DNA of 64,000 bases, taken from Nanchangia anserum. Its GTDB lineage: Bacteria > Actinomycetota > Actinomycetes > Actinomycetales > Actinomycetaceae. The stretch is taken from assembly GCF_015240065.1 (NCBI RefSeq), contig NZ_CP060506.1, positions 1 to 64,000 of the forward strand, written 5' to 3'. A model generated the notes under the pieces. That model was not told the origin of the DNA and ran no database searches. It worked only from the letters and a program-made list of their open reading frames with translations. Positions 9,736 through 18,764 of this stretch are shown one piece after another. A program made the position numbers and the translations under genes. Numbering within the stretch: position 1 is the stretch's first letter; each line of letters begins with the position of its first letter.

Positions 9736-10551
9736 GTGACCACCGTAGCCAAAGCGTTAGTTATTGCTGGTTCGGAGTCAACTGGCGGTGCAGGTATCCA
9801 AGTTGACCTGCGAGTTTTCCAACAGCTTGGGGTGCTGGGCGTCGGCGCACTGACGTGCATCGTTGCCTTCGATCCGACCAACGATTGGGCGCACCGATTC
9901 CATCCGATTGAGGCATCGCTCATTGACGAACAGCTGGAGGCAGCTTTTGCCGATTGGGATGACCTCGCCGTCGCGAAGGTCGGGATGCTAGGCACGCCCG
10001 CGACGATCGATACCGTGGCTGCTCGGCTGAGTGAGCGCCGTCTGCGTCACGTGGTCGTCGATCCCGTTCTCATCTGCAAGGGACAAGAACCGGGTGCCGC
10101 ATTGGACACCGACAATGCGCTGCGCGAGAAGATCCTCCCGCTGGCGACCGTCGTGACCCCGAACGTCTTCGAGGCTCAGGTGTTGTCGGGAATGGATGAG
10201 ATCACAACGGTTGAGCAGCTCGGTGAGGCGGCTAAGCGCATCGGAGATCTCGGCGTTCCCTACGTCCTGGCCAAGGGTGGAGTCGAGCTGCCCGGCGAGG
10301 ATGCCGTCGACATCCTATGGGACGGCCACGAGCTCATCGAGACGCGACGTGAAAAGGTTGGTCCCGTGCGCGTTTCGGGCGCCGGGTGCTCGGTGGCTGC
10401 CGCCATCACGGCGCAGCTGGCGAAGGGACACGACGTCCTCGACGCCGTCAACGTCGCCCGCGACCTGGTGACCGAGGGCATTAAGGCGCGTATTGCCGGA
10501 AACACGCCCTTCGATATCGCCTGGCAGGGTGCCTATCACCCGTGGGGGTAG
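9736..10551 (+). CDS. Pyridoxal / hydroxymethylpyrimidine kinase (ThiD/PdxK family)
   Basis: 271-residue ribokinase-fold kinase. GSESTGGAGIQVDLR near the N-terminus and VSGAGCSVAAAITAQL near the C-terminus are the family substrate and anion-hole motifs; the catalytic Asp position reads SGAGC instead of the commoner GTGDT. That GAGC variant and the TCIVAFDPTNDW segment resemble the ThiD-related pyridoxal kinases, so vitamin B6 salvage is my first choice and HMP phosphorylation for thiamine the second. GTG start behind GGGAAAGGA. No thi genes lie nearby. Confidence 0.75.
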   Translation: MTTVAKALVIAGSESTGGAGIQVDLRVFQQLGVLGVGALTCIVAFDPTNDWAHRFHPIEASLIDEQLEAAFADWDDLAVAKVGMLGTPATIDTVAARLSERRLRHVVVDPVLICKGQEPGAALDTDNALREKILPLATVVTPNVFEAQVLSGMDEITTVEQLGEAAKRIGDLGVPYVLAKGGVELPGEDAVDILWDGHELIETRREKVGPVRVSGAGCSVAAAITAQLAKGHDVLDAVNVARDLVTEGIKARIAGNTPFDIAWQGAYHPWG

Positions 10552-10565
10552 GCGCTGCCACATCG

Positions 10566-10605
10566 ACGTCGGGGTCTGGCGAAGAATCTCGCCAGACCCC
10601 GACGT
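10566..10605. terminator. Bidirectional terminator
   Basis: 17-bp perfect inverted repeat (10566-10582 / 10589-10605) with a 6-nt loop between the kinase gene (+) and the convergent MFS gene (-). Confidence 0.85.
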
Positions 10606-11876
10606 TTACACGTCATCGCGACCGGCCGTCTCGGGGGCCGACCACGCCGCCGCAGCCGCGGCGACCCAGCACGCGGCGGCAAATCCCCAGCCGGCGAGCC
10701 ACGTTCCACCCGCCGCCGACGTCAACGCCGAATAGATGACGGGGGAGAAGCCGACGACGATAAGTCCGCACTGGGTGGCGACACTGACCCCGGTCAGGCG
10801 AACGTGAGCGGGGAACAACTCGGGATAAAACGCGGCTTGGACGACGTTGCCCGCCATGACGATGAGGTAGAAGGCTGTCATCGACACCCCGATGACGAGG
10901 ATCGATCCGGTTGATAGCGCCCAAAAGACCCCGGGCAGGCAGATGGCTAATCCCAAGCATGAGGCGACGAAGACGGGGCGACGGCCGATCCTGTCGGACA
11001 GGGCGGCAAAAAGCGGCTGAGTAAATGCCGTCGTGAGGCCGGCGAAGGAAATGCAGGCGAGAATCGCGGCTTCGGATAACCGAGCGTCGTCGTGGCGTAT
11101 CCGAGGATGAACACGTTGAATGTGACCCCGACGAGCATGTGGAGGCTGCACAGGAACACCCGCAGCGTGTGGGCGGGGTAGTGGCGGAGCATGTCGACGA
11201 CGGGTAGCCGGCGCCGACGCGTCAGCGTGTGGGTGGCGGGAGGCTCGCTGACGTGCCACCTCACCCACCAGGCGAAGCCGACGAGGGGGGCGGCGAGGAG
11301 GAAGGGAATGCGCCAGCCGCCGGACATAACGAAGTCGTAGTGGGCCATGAGCGGCGACATAATGGCGGGACCGAGGAACCAGCCGATCGAAACGCCGATC
11401 ATCGTCCACGACGTGTAGAGACCGCGGCGTCGGTCGGGAGCGTGTTCCGCCGAGAGCGTCCCCGAGCCCGATTGCTCGATTCCGGCCGCGAGACCCTGGA
11501 GAATGCGGCAGACCAACAACAGGATGGGACCGATGACGCCGGCGGCGGCGTAGGTGGGCAGGAGTCCGATCGCGACGGTGGCGATCCCCATGAGGGCGAG
11601 GGTGAACAGCATGACGCGGCGGCGGCCGATGGTGTCGCCAAGCTGGCCGAATATCAGTGCGCCCACGGGGCGAACGAGGTAGGCGACGCCAAACGAGGCC
11701 AGCGAGGCCATCGCGGCACCCGCATTGCCGAGCGGTGAAAAGAACAGGGGCCCAAACAGCAGCGCCGCGGCCGGGGCATACAGGGCAAAGTCGTAGTACT
11801 CGGCAATAGCGCCGAAGAATCCACTGGCCGCAGCCCACCGGGCTGCCGAACGATCGGAGGACGGGGTTCTCGCCAT
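10606..11876 (-). CDS. MFS transporter, metabolite:H+ symporter type (frameshifted)
   Basis: About 420 residues if joined. The first frame (11876 down to about 11081) begins with GAIAEYYDFALY, the usual MHS/ProP/ShiA entry motif, and has GQLGDTIGRRR between TM2 and TM3. The second frame continues from LSEAAILACISFAGL to the stop at 10606 and carries SDRIGRRPVF. The switch is at the CC pair 11080-11081; one more C there gives TTLGLSEAAIL and one continuous 12-TM carrier. The likely substrate is a carboxylate or osmolyte, but this cannot be set from sequence. Confidence 0.82.
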
Positions 11877-12027
11877 GGCGCCACCCTATCGGGCGCCCCG
11901 GTGATGAAAGTGAACAGAGGTGTATGTGGCCAGGTGGGACGCGCGATTGCAGATCGTGGGGACCATCTCAGAACAATTGGAGGGTACGGGGTGGCCGCGA
12001 GACGTGTCGGGGTGGTAGCTATGGCCT

Positions 12028-13416
12028 GTGCGAGTCATTACCCAGGAGGAGATCGATAAGGTCGACGTCGTCGCGCGCGTGGGCACCCTCATGCTGGGAG
12101 CCGCGTGTGCGGCATCGGATGTTGTTTACACGTCGTTGAAGGTGGCGCAGAAGCTGGGCTTGCGTCACGTGAGCGTGCACTTGACCTATTCCGATTTGCA
12201 GGTGTCGTATCGTCCCCCCGAAACTGTGGCTCACCAGGTAGCTCACACGATTTCCGCCCGGCGCTTTGATTACGGGCGCCAAACGCGGGTGAAGCAGCTG
12301 GCCGAGGAAATCGTCGCCGGCCGCCTCGACCACGTCCAAGCCGCACGCGACCTCGAGTGGATCCGGTCCTACCGCGGTCCCTATCCCGAGTGGCTCGTGC
12401 ACATATCGTCGGGAATGACGGCAGCTGCCGCGGCCATTCTGTTCGGCGGCAACATCACGGTATTTGCCCTGACATTCGTCTCGGCTGTCGTCTTAGATTA
12501 CGTGTCGACCTACTGTGAACGCCGCTATGCGCTGCCGGTGTTCTTCCTCCAGGTCATCGCCGGCGTCGTCGGCATCGTCTCGGGCATCGTGACGACGATG
12601 GTCGACCCGAACGCAAACGCGTCGGCGGTCGTCATTGCCGTCATCATGTTCATGCTGGCGGGAATGACGTCGACGGCGGCCGTCAACGATGCCATCACCG
12701 GGTGGCACCTCACGGGCGTGGGGCGAATCAGTGAGGCCATCGTCAACACGCTGGGACTCGTCATCGGGGTGCGATTGGGCTTATTCGCCGCAGGGCTGTG
12801 CGGAGTCGATTTGGCGATTTCCGAACAGGTACGCCAGATCGGGTTCGACGGCCAGGCCTGGCAGTGGGTGGCCGCGTGCGTCATGTTGGGGGTATCGCTG
12901 GCGGTGTACGCCCAAACTCCCAAGAGGGCGCTGCCGTGGGTGTTTTTGCTGAGCCCAGCGATCTACCTGCTCTACGTCGTGTTGTTGAATCTTGACGTGG
13001 CGACGGCGTGGGCCACCGCCGCCGGCGCGGTGTGCGCGGGTCTCGTGGGAACGGTGTTGTCGAAGATGACGACGGTGACGGTCGATGCGTTCGCTGTGTG
13101 TGCGGTCATCTCGCTCATGCCGGGCTCCCTCATTTACCGATCGCTGTGGACGATGTCGGATAAACCCGAAGTTGCCGTGGCCTACGCGATGGGCGCCTTG
13201 GCAACGGCGATCGCTATCGCCGCGGGATTGACGACGGGGCAATACCTGGGGGTGGCCATGTTGCGCCGAATCGACCGCACCTACGCGGTGGTCGTTCCCG
13301 TCTTCCACAAGCCCTACGCGTCGCTGCGGGAGCGTCGCGAGCGGATTCGTCGACACAAGAACCCCAAGCGCGCGCTTCCCCACGCCATGCCGGCGTGGTT
13401 GATGCGGGACAAATAG
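12028..13416 (+). CDS. Threonine/serine exporter, ThrE family
   Basis: 462 residues. An N-terminal cytoplasmic domain of about 120 residues is followed by about ten hydrophobic segments in two blocks. This is the joined ThrE N- and C-domain (DUF1212 + DUF3815) layout known from Corynebacterium threonine export. Features include SSGMTAAAAAILFGG and a late AVISLMPGSLIYRSLW. GTG start; no clear ribosome site precedes it. The tail is strongly basic. Transcribed divergently from the MFS gene. Confidence 0.85.
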   Translation: MRVITQEEIDKVDVVARVGTLMLGAACAASDVVYTSLKVAQKLGLRHVSVHLTYSDLQVSYRPPETVAHQVAHTISARRFDYGRQTRVKQLAEEIVAGRLDHVQAARDLEWIRSYRGPYPEWLVHISSGMTAAAAAILFGGNITVFALTFVSAVVLDYVSTYCERRYALPVFFLQVIAGVVGIVSGIVTTMVDPNANASAVVIAVIMFMLAGMTSTAAVNDAITGWHLTGVGRISEAIVNTLGLVIGVRLGLFAAGLCGVDLAISEQVRQIGFDGQAWQWVAACVMLGVSLAVYAQTPKRALPWVFLLSPAIYLLYVVLLNLDVATAWATAAGAVCAGLVGTVLSKMTTVTVDAFAVCAVISLMPGSLIYRSLWTMSDKPEVAVAYAMGALATAIAIAAGLTTGQYLGVAMLRRIDRTYAVVVPVFHKPYASLRERRERIRRHKNPKRALPHAMPAWLMRDK

Positions 13417-13466
13417 GATTCAGGGGCTCGGGTTCGTTATGCCGACCCGTCGCTGGAAGAAAACGG

Positions 13467-14380
13467 CTAGCTGTCACCGTAGGCGGGATTGACGAGGTAG
13501 GTCGTTGGGGTGACGAAGTCAAAGGTGCGCGTCGTCTCCGTCGTCGTCAGGGGTGTGCCCGTATCGATCCACGCGCCGCTTTCGGGATCTTTGACGGTGA
13601 TTTTCCACGTCGTCGTCAACGTGATGTGCGTCGGGGTGTCGCTGTCGTATGTGTGAGAGATCGTGTGGGGGGATATGCGGCGCCCTGCTTGGCCGTTGTC
13701 AGCGTCTTTCCGTCGCCCCAGTCATAATGATACGTCACTGCTTGAGCGTGAATAGGCAGGGCAGTTTCTCCCAGAGTGAGGGTGAAATCTTGGTGGCGTT
13801 TCGTTGTGTAGACGATGACGGACTCATTGATGAGAACGGAATTATGTGGCGGCTGCATGACGAGCCCCGCAGGAGCGATGTCGTGGGACGCCATATAGGT
13901 GCGCACGGTTTCCACGAGAGTCGGCACGTGCTGCGTAGGTGTGCTCGGACGCGGTCGGGATGCAGCCGGCGCCGAGGTGGGCTCGTGATAGTAGGCAAGA
14001 AGCATGGCGAGGTTTTGCGGCGTTGCCGCCATCGTCCCGCGATCGGTATAGGAGCGGAATCTGCTGTCGCCCGCATATATCCGCGGCCGCGTCACACGTG
14101 GGCCACCGCCGCGAGCCTGGACCGGTTGAGTACGTCGGTGCGGAACCCGCCTGCCGCCAGTATGCGCGACGCTGCGTTCGACTCGGGTCACGCTGAGGCG
14201 ATCACCTGTTACGGAGAACTCGCCAAGCTTGTCCCATGGTGAATCAGCGCGCGCGAAGGTAGTTCCACAGAGGATGAAAACAATTGTTGCAACTAAGAAG
14301 ACGGCCGAATATAAACTAAGCCTTATTGTTTGCCCGATTTGATTATCATCTTTGCATGAGTCGACGAATTGCGCGGCCAT
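13467..14380 (-). CDS. Secreted PKD-like domain protein (frameshifted)
   Basis: About 304 residues if joined. A membrane/signal segment (about residues 21-45, ending TFARA) is followed by a variable Arg/Gly-rich region. The C-terminal domain has the PKD signature YHYDWGDGKT. The frame fails at a six-base G run on the + strand (13667-13672). Adding one base turns the tail into PHTISHTYDSDTP followed by Thr-rich beta strands and ends at 13467 with TYLVNPAYGDS. Its ATG overlaps the stop of the lipoprotein gene upstream, so the two are translationally coupled. Function unknown; probably envelope-exposed. Confidence 0.72.
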
Positions 14381-15048
14381 TACGATACCTCCCTATCGAT
14401 GTGGCTTCCCCATTCTTCGACATGCCATCCATGATCGGTGTGACGCATTTGAAAAACGACATATCCCGATCCTGATGAATAATGCTTGATCGAATTCGAC
14501 ACCCCATCCCAGGTCTGGCATTCATCAGTCTGGATATCGAAGGTGCAGTAAACGATCGATTCATCGTCGCCATCCTGGGGACCGATGATCGATCGTCCCG
14601 TAACTTTTGCGTAGTCTCCTCGTGTCCAACCGCCATTGCGACGCTCGTTATCGGTTTCGTCGGCAAATTCTTGGCATGTTGCACAATCCGGTGCATATCT
14701 GTCGATCGTGGTGTGGCGACCGTGGGCCGCATCGTAGGGCAAAGACGCCAGGAAATACTCAGCGACGGCGCACGCTCCCGCGTCGTCGCTGCGTTCGGCA
14801 TCGGGCGAGAGCGTCGGTCTCTCGTAGGGCCACACTTCGCCCGGTGGGGGAGCGAAGCTTGGAGTGGCCTCGGACGTGGGCGAGGCTGACGGTGACAACT
14901 CGGTCGTCGCCTGGCACGCGCTCAACGTGAGAAAGGTGCAGGCGAGGATCCCGGCGGCAACGACGCGGCTTCGCGGCGACGGAGACGTGGCCGTGCGAGG
15001 GGTCGTCGCGTGCGAGGGGGCAGGGAGAGTGCGGAGGGAAGGGAACAT
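14380..15048 (-). CDS. DUF6318-type lipoprotein
   Basis: 222 residues. After a basic Ser/Pro-rich start comes a lipobox LSAC (after a hydrophobic stretch), so it is probably lipid-anchored outside the membrane. A Ser/Pro-rich spacer leads to a domain with PERPTLSPDAERSDD-like entry and paired cysteines (APDCATCQEF), matching the actinobacterial DUF6318 lipoproteins found next to PKD-domain proteins. Its stop (TAA) overlaps the ATG of the PKD gene, giving a two-gene unit. The function is unknown. The start has no strong ribosome site. Confidence 0.68.
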   Translation of the reverse strand: MFPSLRTLPAPSHATTPRTATSPSPRSRVVAAGILACTFLTLSACQATTELSPSASPTSEATPSFAPPPGEVWPYERPTLSPDAERSDDAGACAVAEYFLASLPYDAAHGRHTTIDRYAPDCATCQEFADETDNERRNGGWTRGDYAKVTGRSIIGPQDGDDESIVYCTFDIQTDECQTWDGVSNSIKHYSSGSGYVVFQMRHTDHGWHVEEWGSHIDREVS

Positions 15049-15527
15049 GAGGAGGGAGCCTCTCTGCTCAATACCTGGCTCATGGCGGGCATATGGGGGA
15101 CGTGGGACTTTTCGAGACTATCGAGCACGCCGCTCCACGGGGTCGATTTGTCTCGTCCTGGGGAAAACGTGCGCAGCGGCGAGGATCTCTCCCTCGCGAT
15201 GACGCACCCGCGACGAGTTACCCACAGGCGGAGGACTGATGTGGATATCTGTGGATAGTAGTGTCGAGGCTGGTCAACGGCACTTACGCTAAGTTACATG
15301 TGTGTAGTTATCCCCATGTCATCCCCAGGTTGTGGATAACCCGCGAGGCTATCCAGCTGTGTCGACAGCGTCAGCGACGGAGGTCGCCAATGCTGAGATT
15401 TACGTGACACCGTCGTCCCCGAATGTCGTGATGGATTGTCGTCGATCGCTGCTACATCACCGCAGGTTAGCGGGGCTTTAGTCCAAGAAACGCCGCCCGA
15501 CCTGCGGTAATAGCTAGGCTCAGCCGT
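15049..15527. other. Divergent spacer with DnaA-box cluster C
   Basis: 479 bp between the lipoprotein (-) and the oxidoreductase operon (+). One perfect reverse DnaA box (TGTGGATAA, 15331-15339) and near matches at 15218-15226 (TTACCCACA), 15240-15248 (TGTGGATAT), 15250-15258 (TGTGGATAG), 15308-15316 (TTATCCCCA) and 15319-15327 (TCATCCCCA). No gene recognised. Confidence 0.6.
15515..15520 (+). promoter_or_regulatory. Candidate -10 box (TAGGCT) of a leaderless start
   Basis: TAGGCT ends seven bases before the ATG of the oxidoreductase gamma gene, and no ribosome site lies between, so the mRNA may begin at the start codon. Confidence 0.45.
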
Positions 15528-16124
15528 ATGACTGAGGTACGCATTCACGGTCGAGGCGGACAGGGTGTCGTCACCGCCTCCGACCTCATCGCATACGCGG
15601 CGTTCACCGACGGTCACCACGCACAGGCGTTCCCTTCATTCGGTTCGGAACGTACCGGCGCGCCGGTCGTCAGCTACTGCCGCATCACCGACACCGAAAT
15701 CCGCACGCGCGAACCCGTCCTCACCCCCGACCTCGTGGTCGTCCAGGACCCGACGCTGCTGCCCATCATGGACGTCTTTTCCGGACTCGCAGCCGATGGC
15801 TACGCGCTCGTGAACTCGGCAAAGACGCCGACGGAGCTGGGGATTGACGACGTCATCGAGGCCCACAAGCCCGGCCACATCATCACATTGCCGGCCACGG
15901 AGCTGGCGAAGACGTACCTCGGTCGTCCCCTTCCCAATGCCGTCATGCTCGGTGGTGCCGCCGCACTGACGGGCCTGGTTCGCCTGGAATCGGTCGAGAA
16001 GGCGATTCGCCAAAAGTTTGCCGGGGTCATCGGCGAGCGCAACGTTGAGGCCGCGTCCGCGGCATTCGACTACGTCAACGACATGATCGCAGCGTCCAAC
16101 GAAAAGGAGTCGGCGCGTGCTTGA
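15528..16124 (+). CDS. 2-oxoacid:acceptor oxidoreductase, gamma subunit
   Basis: 198 residues. The opening RIHGRGGQGVVTASDL and SFGSERTGAPV are the hallmarks of the gamma domain of pyruvate/2-oxoglutarate ferredoxin oxidoreductases. With alpha and beta it catalyses CoA-dependent oxidative decarboxylation of a 2-oxoacid, or the reverse. The stop overlaps the GTG of the alpha gene. The substrate (pyruvate, 2-oxoglutarate or branched-chain 2-oxoacid) cannot be fixed by eye. Confidence 0.92.
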   Translation: MTEVRIHGRGGQGVVTASDLIAYAAFTDGHHAQAFPSFGSERTGAPVVSYCRITDTEIRTREPVLTPDLVVVQDPTLLPIMDVFSGLAADGYALVNSAKTPTELGIDDVIEAHKPGHIITLPATELAKTYLGRPLPNAVMLGGAAALTGLVRLESVEKAIRQKFAGVIGERNVEAASAAFDYVNDMIAASNEKESARA

Positions 16125-17382
16125 ACAAATCGAAGGCTCCCAAGCGATGGCACGCGCAATCGCCGCGTGTAATCCCGAGGTCATCGCCGCCTATCCGATC
16201 AGCCCCCAAACCCACATCGTCGAAGCCCTCTCGGCCCTCGTCAAGAGCGGCAAGATCGACGGCTGCGAATACGTCAACGTCGAATCCGAGTTCGCCGCTA
16301 TGTCGGCGTGCATCGGTGCCTCCGCGGCCGGTGCACGCACCTACACGGCCACCGCGTCACAGGGCCTGCTGTTCATGGTCGAGGCCGTCTATAACGCGTC
16401 TGGCCTGGGGCTGCCCATCGTCATGACCGTCGCCAACCGCGCGATCGGCGCACCGATCAACATTTGGAACGACCACACGGATTCGATGTCCCAGCGCGAT
16501 TCGGGTTGGCTGCAACTATTTGCCGAAAACAACCAGGAGGCGGCCGACCTGCACGTTCAGGCGTTCCGCATTGCCGAGGAGCTGTCGATCCCCGTCATGG
16601 TGTGCATGGACGGCTTCATCCTCACCCACGCCGTCGAGCAGGTCGACCTGCCCGAACCCGAGCAGGTTGCGGACTTCCTGCCGCCCTACACCCCGCGCGT
16701 CGTCCTCGACCCCGAGGATCCCATCACCCTGGGGGCCATGGTCGGTCCCGAGGCCTTTACCGAGGTCCGCTACCTCGCTCACGTCAAGCAGTTGCAGGCG
16801 CTTGACCTGATCCCGCAGGTGGCTGGCGAATTCCGCGACATCTTCGGCCGCGATTCGGGTGGCCTCGTGCGTCCCTACAAGTGCGACGACGCCGAGACGA
16901 TCATCGTCGCCCTGGGGTCAGTACTAGGCACGATCAAAGACGTCGTCGATGCCCGCCGCGAGGCCGGCGAAAAGATCGGTGTCTTGGGCATCACGTCGTT
17001 TAGGCCCTTCCCCTTCGATGCCGTGGCTGACGTCCTCGCCGGTGCGAAGCGATTCGTGTGCCTCGAGAAGGCCTTCAGTGTCGGCATGGGCGGAATCGTC
17101 GCCTCGCATTGCCGAGCCAGCCTGTCCCAGCGCGGCCAGTCGGTGCGTAACTACGAGGTCATCGCCGGCTTGGGCGGGCGCAACATCACGGCGCATTCGC
17201 TCCACGAGATGATCGACAAGGCCCACGCGGACCAACTCGAGATGCTGACGTTCCTCGACCTCGATCGCGAACTCGTCGACCGCGAATTGGAGCGCCAGTC
17301 GCAGCATCGCCGCTCGGGGTCGATCGCCGAAAACGTCCAGCGTGACGCCCGCAAGCGCGCGAACGAACACCTGGGTCTGTGA
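16117..17382 (+). CDS. 2-oxoacid:acceptor oxidoreductase, alpha subunit
   Basis: 421 residues, PorA type. The N-terminal thiamine-pyrophosphate pyrimidine-binding domain has AAYPISPQTHIVE and TYTATASQGLLFMVEAVYNA, with the VESE motif between. A transketolase C-like domain II follows, containing IGVLGITSFRPFPFDA. The PISPQT motif is typical of pyruvate and related enzymes. The GTG start overlaps the gamma gene by 8 bases, and the next gene starts 17 bases after the stop, so it is a tight operon. Confidence 0.93.
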   Translation: MLEQIEGSQAMARAIAACNPEVIAAYPISPQTHIVEALSALVKSGKIDGCEYVNVESEFAAMSACIGASAAGARTYTATASQGLLFMVEAVYNASGLGLPIVMTVANRAIGAPINIWNDHTDSMSQRDSGWLQLFAENNQEAADLHVQAFRIAEELSIPVMVCMDGFILTHAVEQVDLPEPEQVADFLPPYTPRVVLDPEDPITLGAMVGPEAFTEVRYLAHVKQLQALDLIPQVAGEFRDIFGRDSGGLVRPYKCDDAETIIVALGSVLGTIKDVVDARREAGEKIGVLGITSFRPFPFDAVADVLAGAKRFVCLEKAFSVGMGGIVASHCRASLSQRGQSVRNYEVIAGLGGRNITAHSLHEMIDKAHADQLEMLTFLDLDRELVDRELERQSQHRRSGSIAENVQRDARKRANEHLGL

Positions 17383-17399
17383 GAAAGGGGAGGAACACT

Positions 17400-18761
17400 A
17401 TGTCGACCGTTTCACTGCCCACACCAACCATCCGCGACACTCGCGAAACCCAGATCCCGGCCCGCGAAAACGTCAAGTTCTACCAGGTCGGCTCCTACGC
17501 CGTCGGTAACCGCCTGGCCGGGGCTGACGACCGCTCCTTGCAGTCGGATCCCGAACGCGTCAACTCGTTGACGTCGGGACATCGCGCCTGCCAGGGATGC
17601 GGGGAGGCCCTGGGCGCGCGCTACGCCCTCGACACGGCGACCGCCGCCGCCAAGGGTGACATCATCACGGTGAACGCCACCGGGTGCCTCGAGGTGTTCT
17701 CGACGCCCTACCCCGAGTCCGCGTGGACGGTGCCGTGGATCCACTCGCTCTTCGGCAACGCCCCGGCGGTCGCCTCGGGCGTCGCGGCAGCCATGCGTGC
17801 AAAGGGTCGCGCGACGCGCGTCGTCGCCCAGGGCGGCGACGGCGGCACCGTCGACATTGGCATGGGGTGCCTGTCGGGCATGTTTGAGCGCAACGACGAC
17901 GTTCTCTACATTTGCTACGACAACGAGGCCTATATGAACACCGGCGTGCAGCGTTCGGGGGCGACCCCGCCGACGGCGCGCACAGCCACGACGCAACCGG
18001 TCGGCAGTGCACCGGGCAACACGTGGGGTCAGGGCAAAGACATGGCCCGCATCGCCATGGCTCACGAGATCCCCTACGTCGCCACGGCGACGGTCGCCGA
18101 TCTGCGAGACCTCGAATACAAGGTCAACAAGGCTATGCAGTTCCACGGCGCCCGCTACATTCACGTGCTCGTGCCGTGTCCGCTCGGCTGGGGTTCGCCG
18201 TCTAACCAGACGATTCGCATCGCGCGCCTGGCCACTCAGTGTGGCCTCTTCCCCGTCTTCGAGGCCGAGGGCGGCGAGATCACGTCGGTGACGAAGATTC
18301 GCCGCCCGGTGCCGGTGAGCGACTACCTCAAACTGCAGCGGCGCTTCGCCCACCTGTTCAAGCCGGGGCAGGAGGACGTGCTTGAGCGGTTGCAGGCGAT
18401 CTGTGATCGCAACATTCGCCGCTACGGGCTGATCGAGGCCGATGGCTTGGACGAGGACGTCTTGGAGCGCATCCTCTCGGGATCTGCCGACCCCGAGGGT
18501 CGCTACACCCGCCAGGTTGTCGACTCGACCAGGCAAAGCGCACACGAGAGCGCCCCCACCGACGCGGTCTCGGGCGAAACCTCGGCCTCGGCGATGACCC
18601 CGGAGCACGCGCGCACCGAGGGGGAGGACATGGCCAACACCGAGACGTCGGCATCGGTGAGCGCGGGTGAGGGCATTGGATCGTTTGCCGCCGCGGGACC
18701 CGTCGAACAGGTACAGCGCACGCAGGCCAGCGACGTCGCGGCTACGGATGAGCAGGAGTAG
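17400..18761 (+). CDS. 2-oxoacid:acceptor oxidoreductase, beta subunit with long tail
   Basis: 453 residues. The TPP-binding domain has GHRACQGCGEALGARYALD, the GDGGTVDIGMG site and NEAYMNTGVQRSG; the cysteines suit a cluster ligand. I chose ATG 17400, behind AAAGGGGAGG. Usual PorB proteins are about 310-330 residues; here a Ser/Thr/Glu/Ala-rich, probably disordered tail fills about residues 370-453. The tail may be a lineage feature, perhaps a tether to the following electron-transfer subunit. Three bases separate its stop from the next start. Confidence 0.92.
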   Translation: MSTVSLPTPTIRDTRETQIPARENVKFYQVGSYAVGNRLAGADDRSLQSDPERVNSLTSGHRACQGCGEALGARYALDTATAAAKGDIITVNATGCLEVFSTPYPESAWTVPWIHSLFGNAPAVASGVAAAMRAKGRATRVVAQGGDGGTVDIGMGCLSGMFERNDDVLYICYDNEAYMNTGVQRSGATPPTARTATTQPVGSAPGNTWGQGKDMARIAMAHEIPYVATATVADLRDLEYKVNKAMQFHGARYIHVLVPCPLGWGSPSNQTIRIARLATQCGLFPVFEAEGGEITSVTKIRRPVPVSDYLKLQRRFAHLFKPGQEDVLERLQAICDRNIRRYGLIEADGLDEDVLERILSGSADPEGRYTRQVVDSTRQSAHESAPTDAVSGETSASAMTPEHARTEGEDMANTETSASVSAGEGIGSFAAAGPVEQVQRTQASDVAATDEQE

Positions 18762-18764
18762 ACG

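Noticed and set aside
13616-14380. Second frameshift in the Arg/Gly-rich middle of the PKD protein
   Set aside because: An alternative frame gives a short plausible stretch but soon stops; the evidence is too weak to claim a second break.
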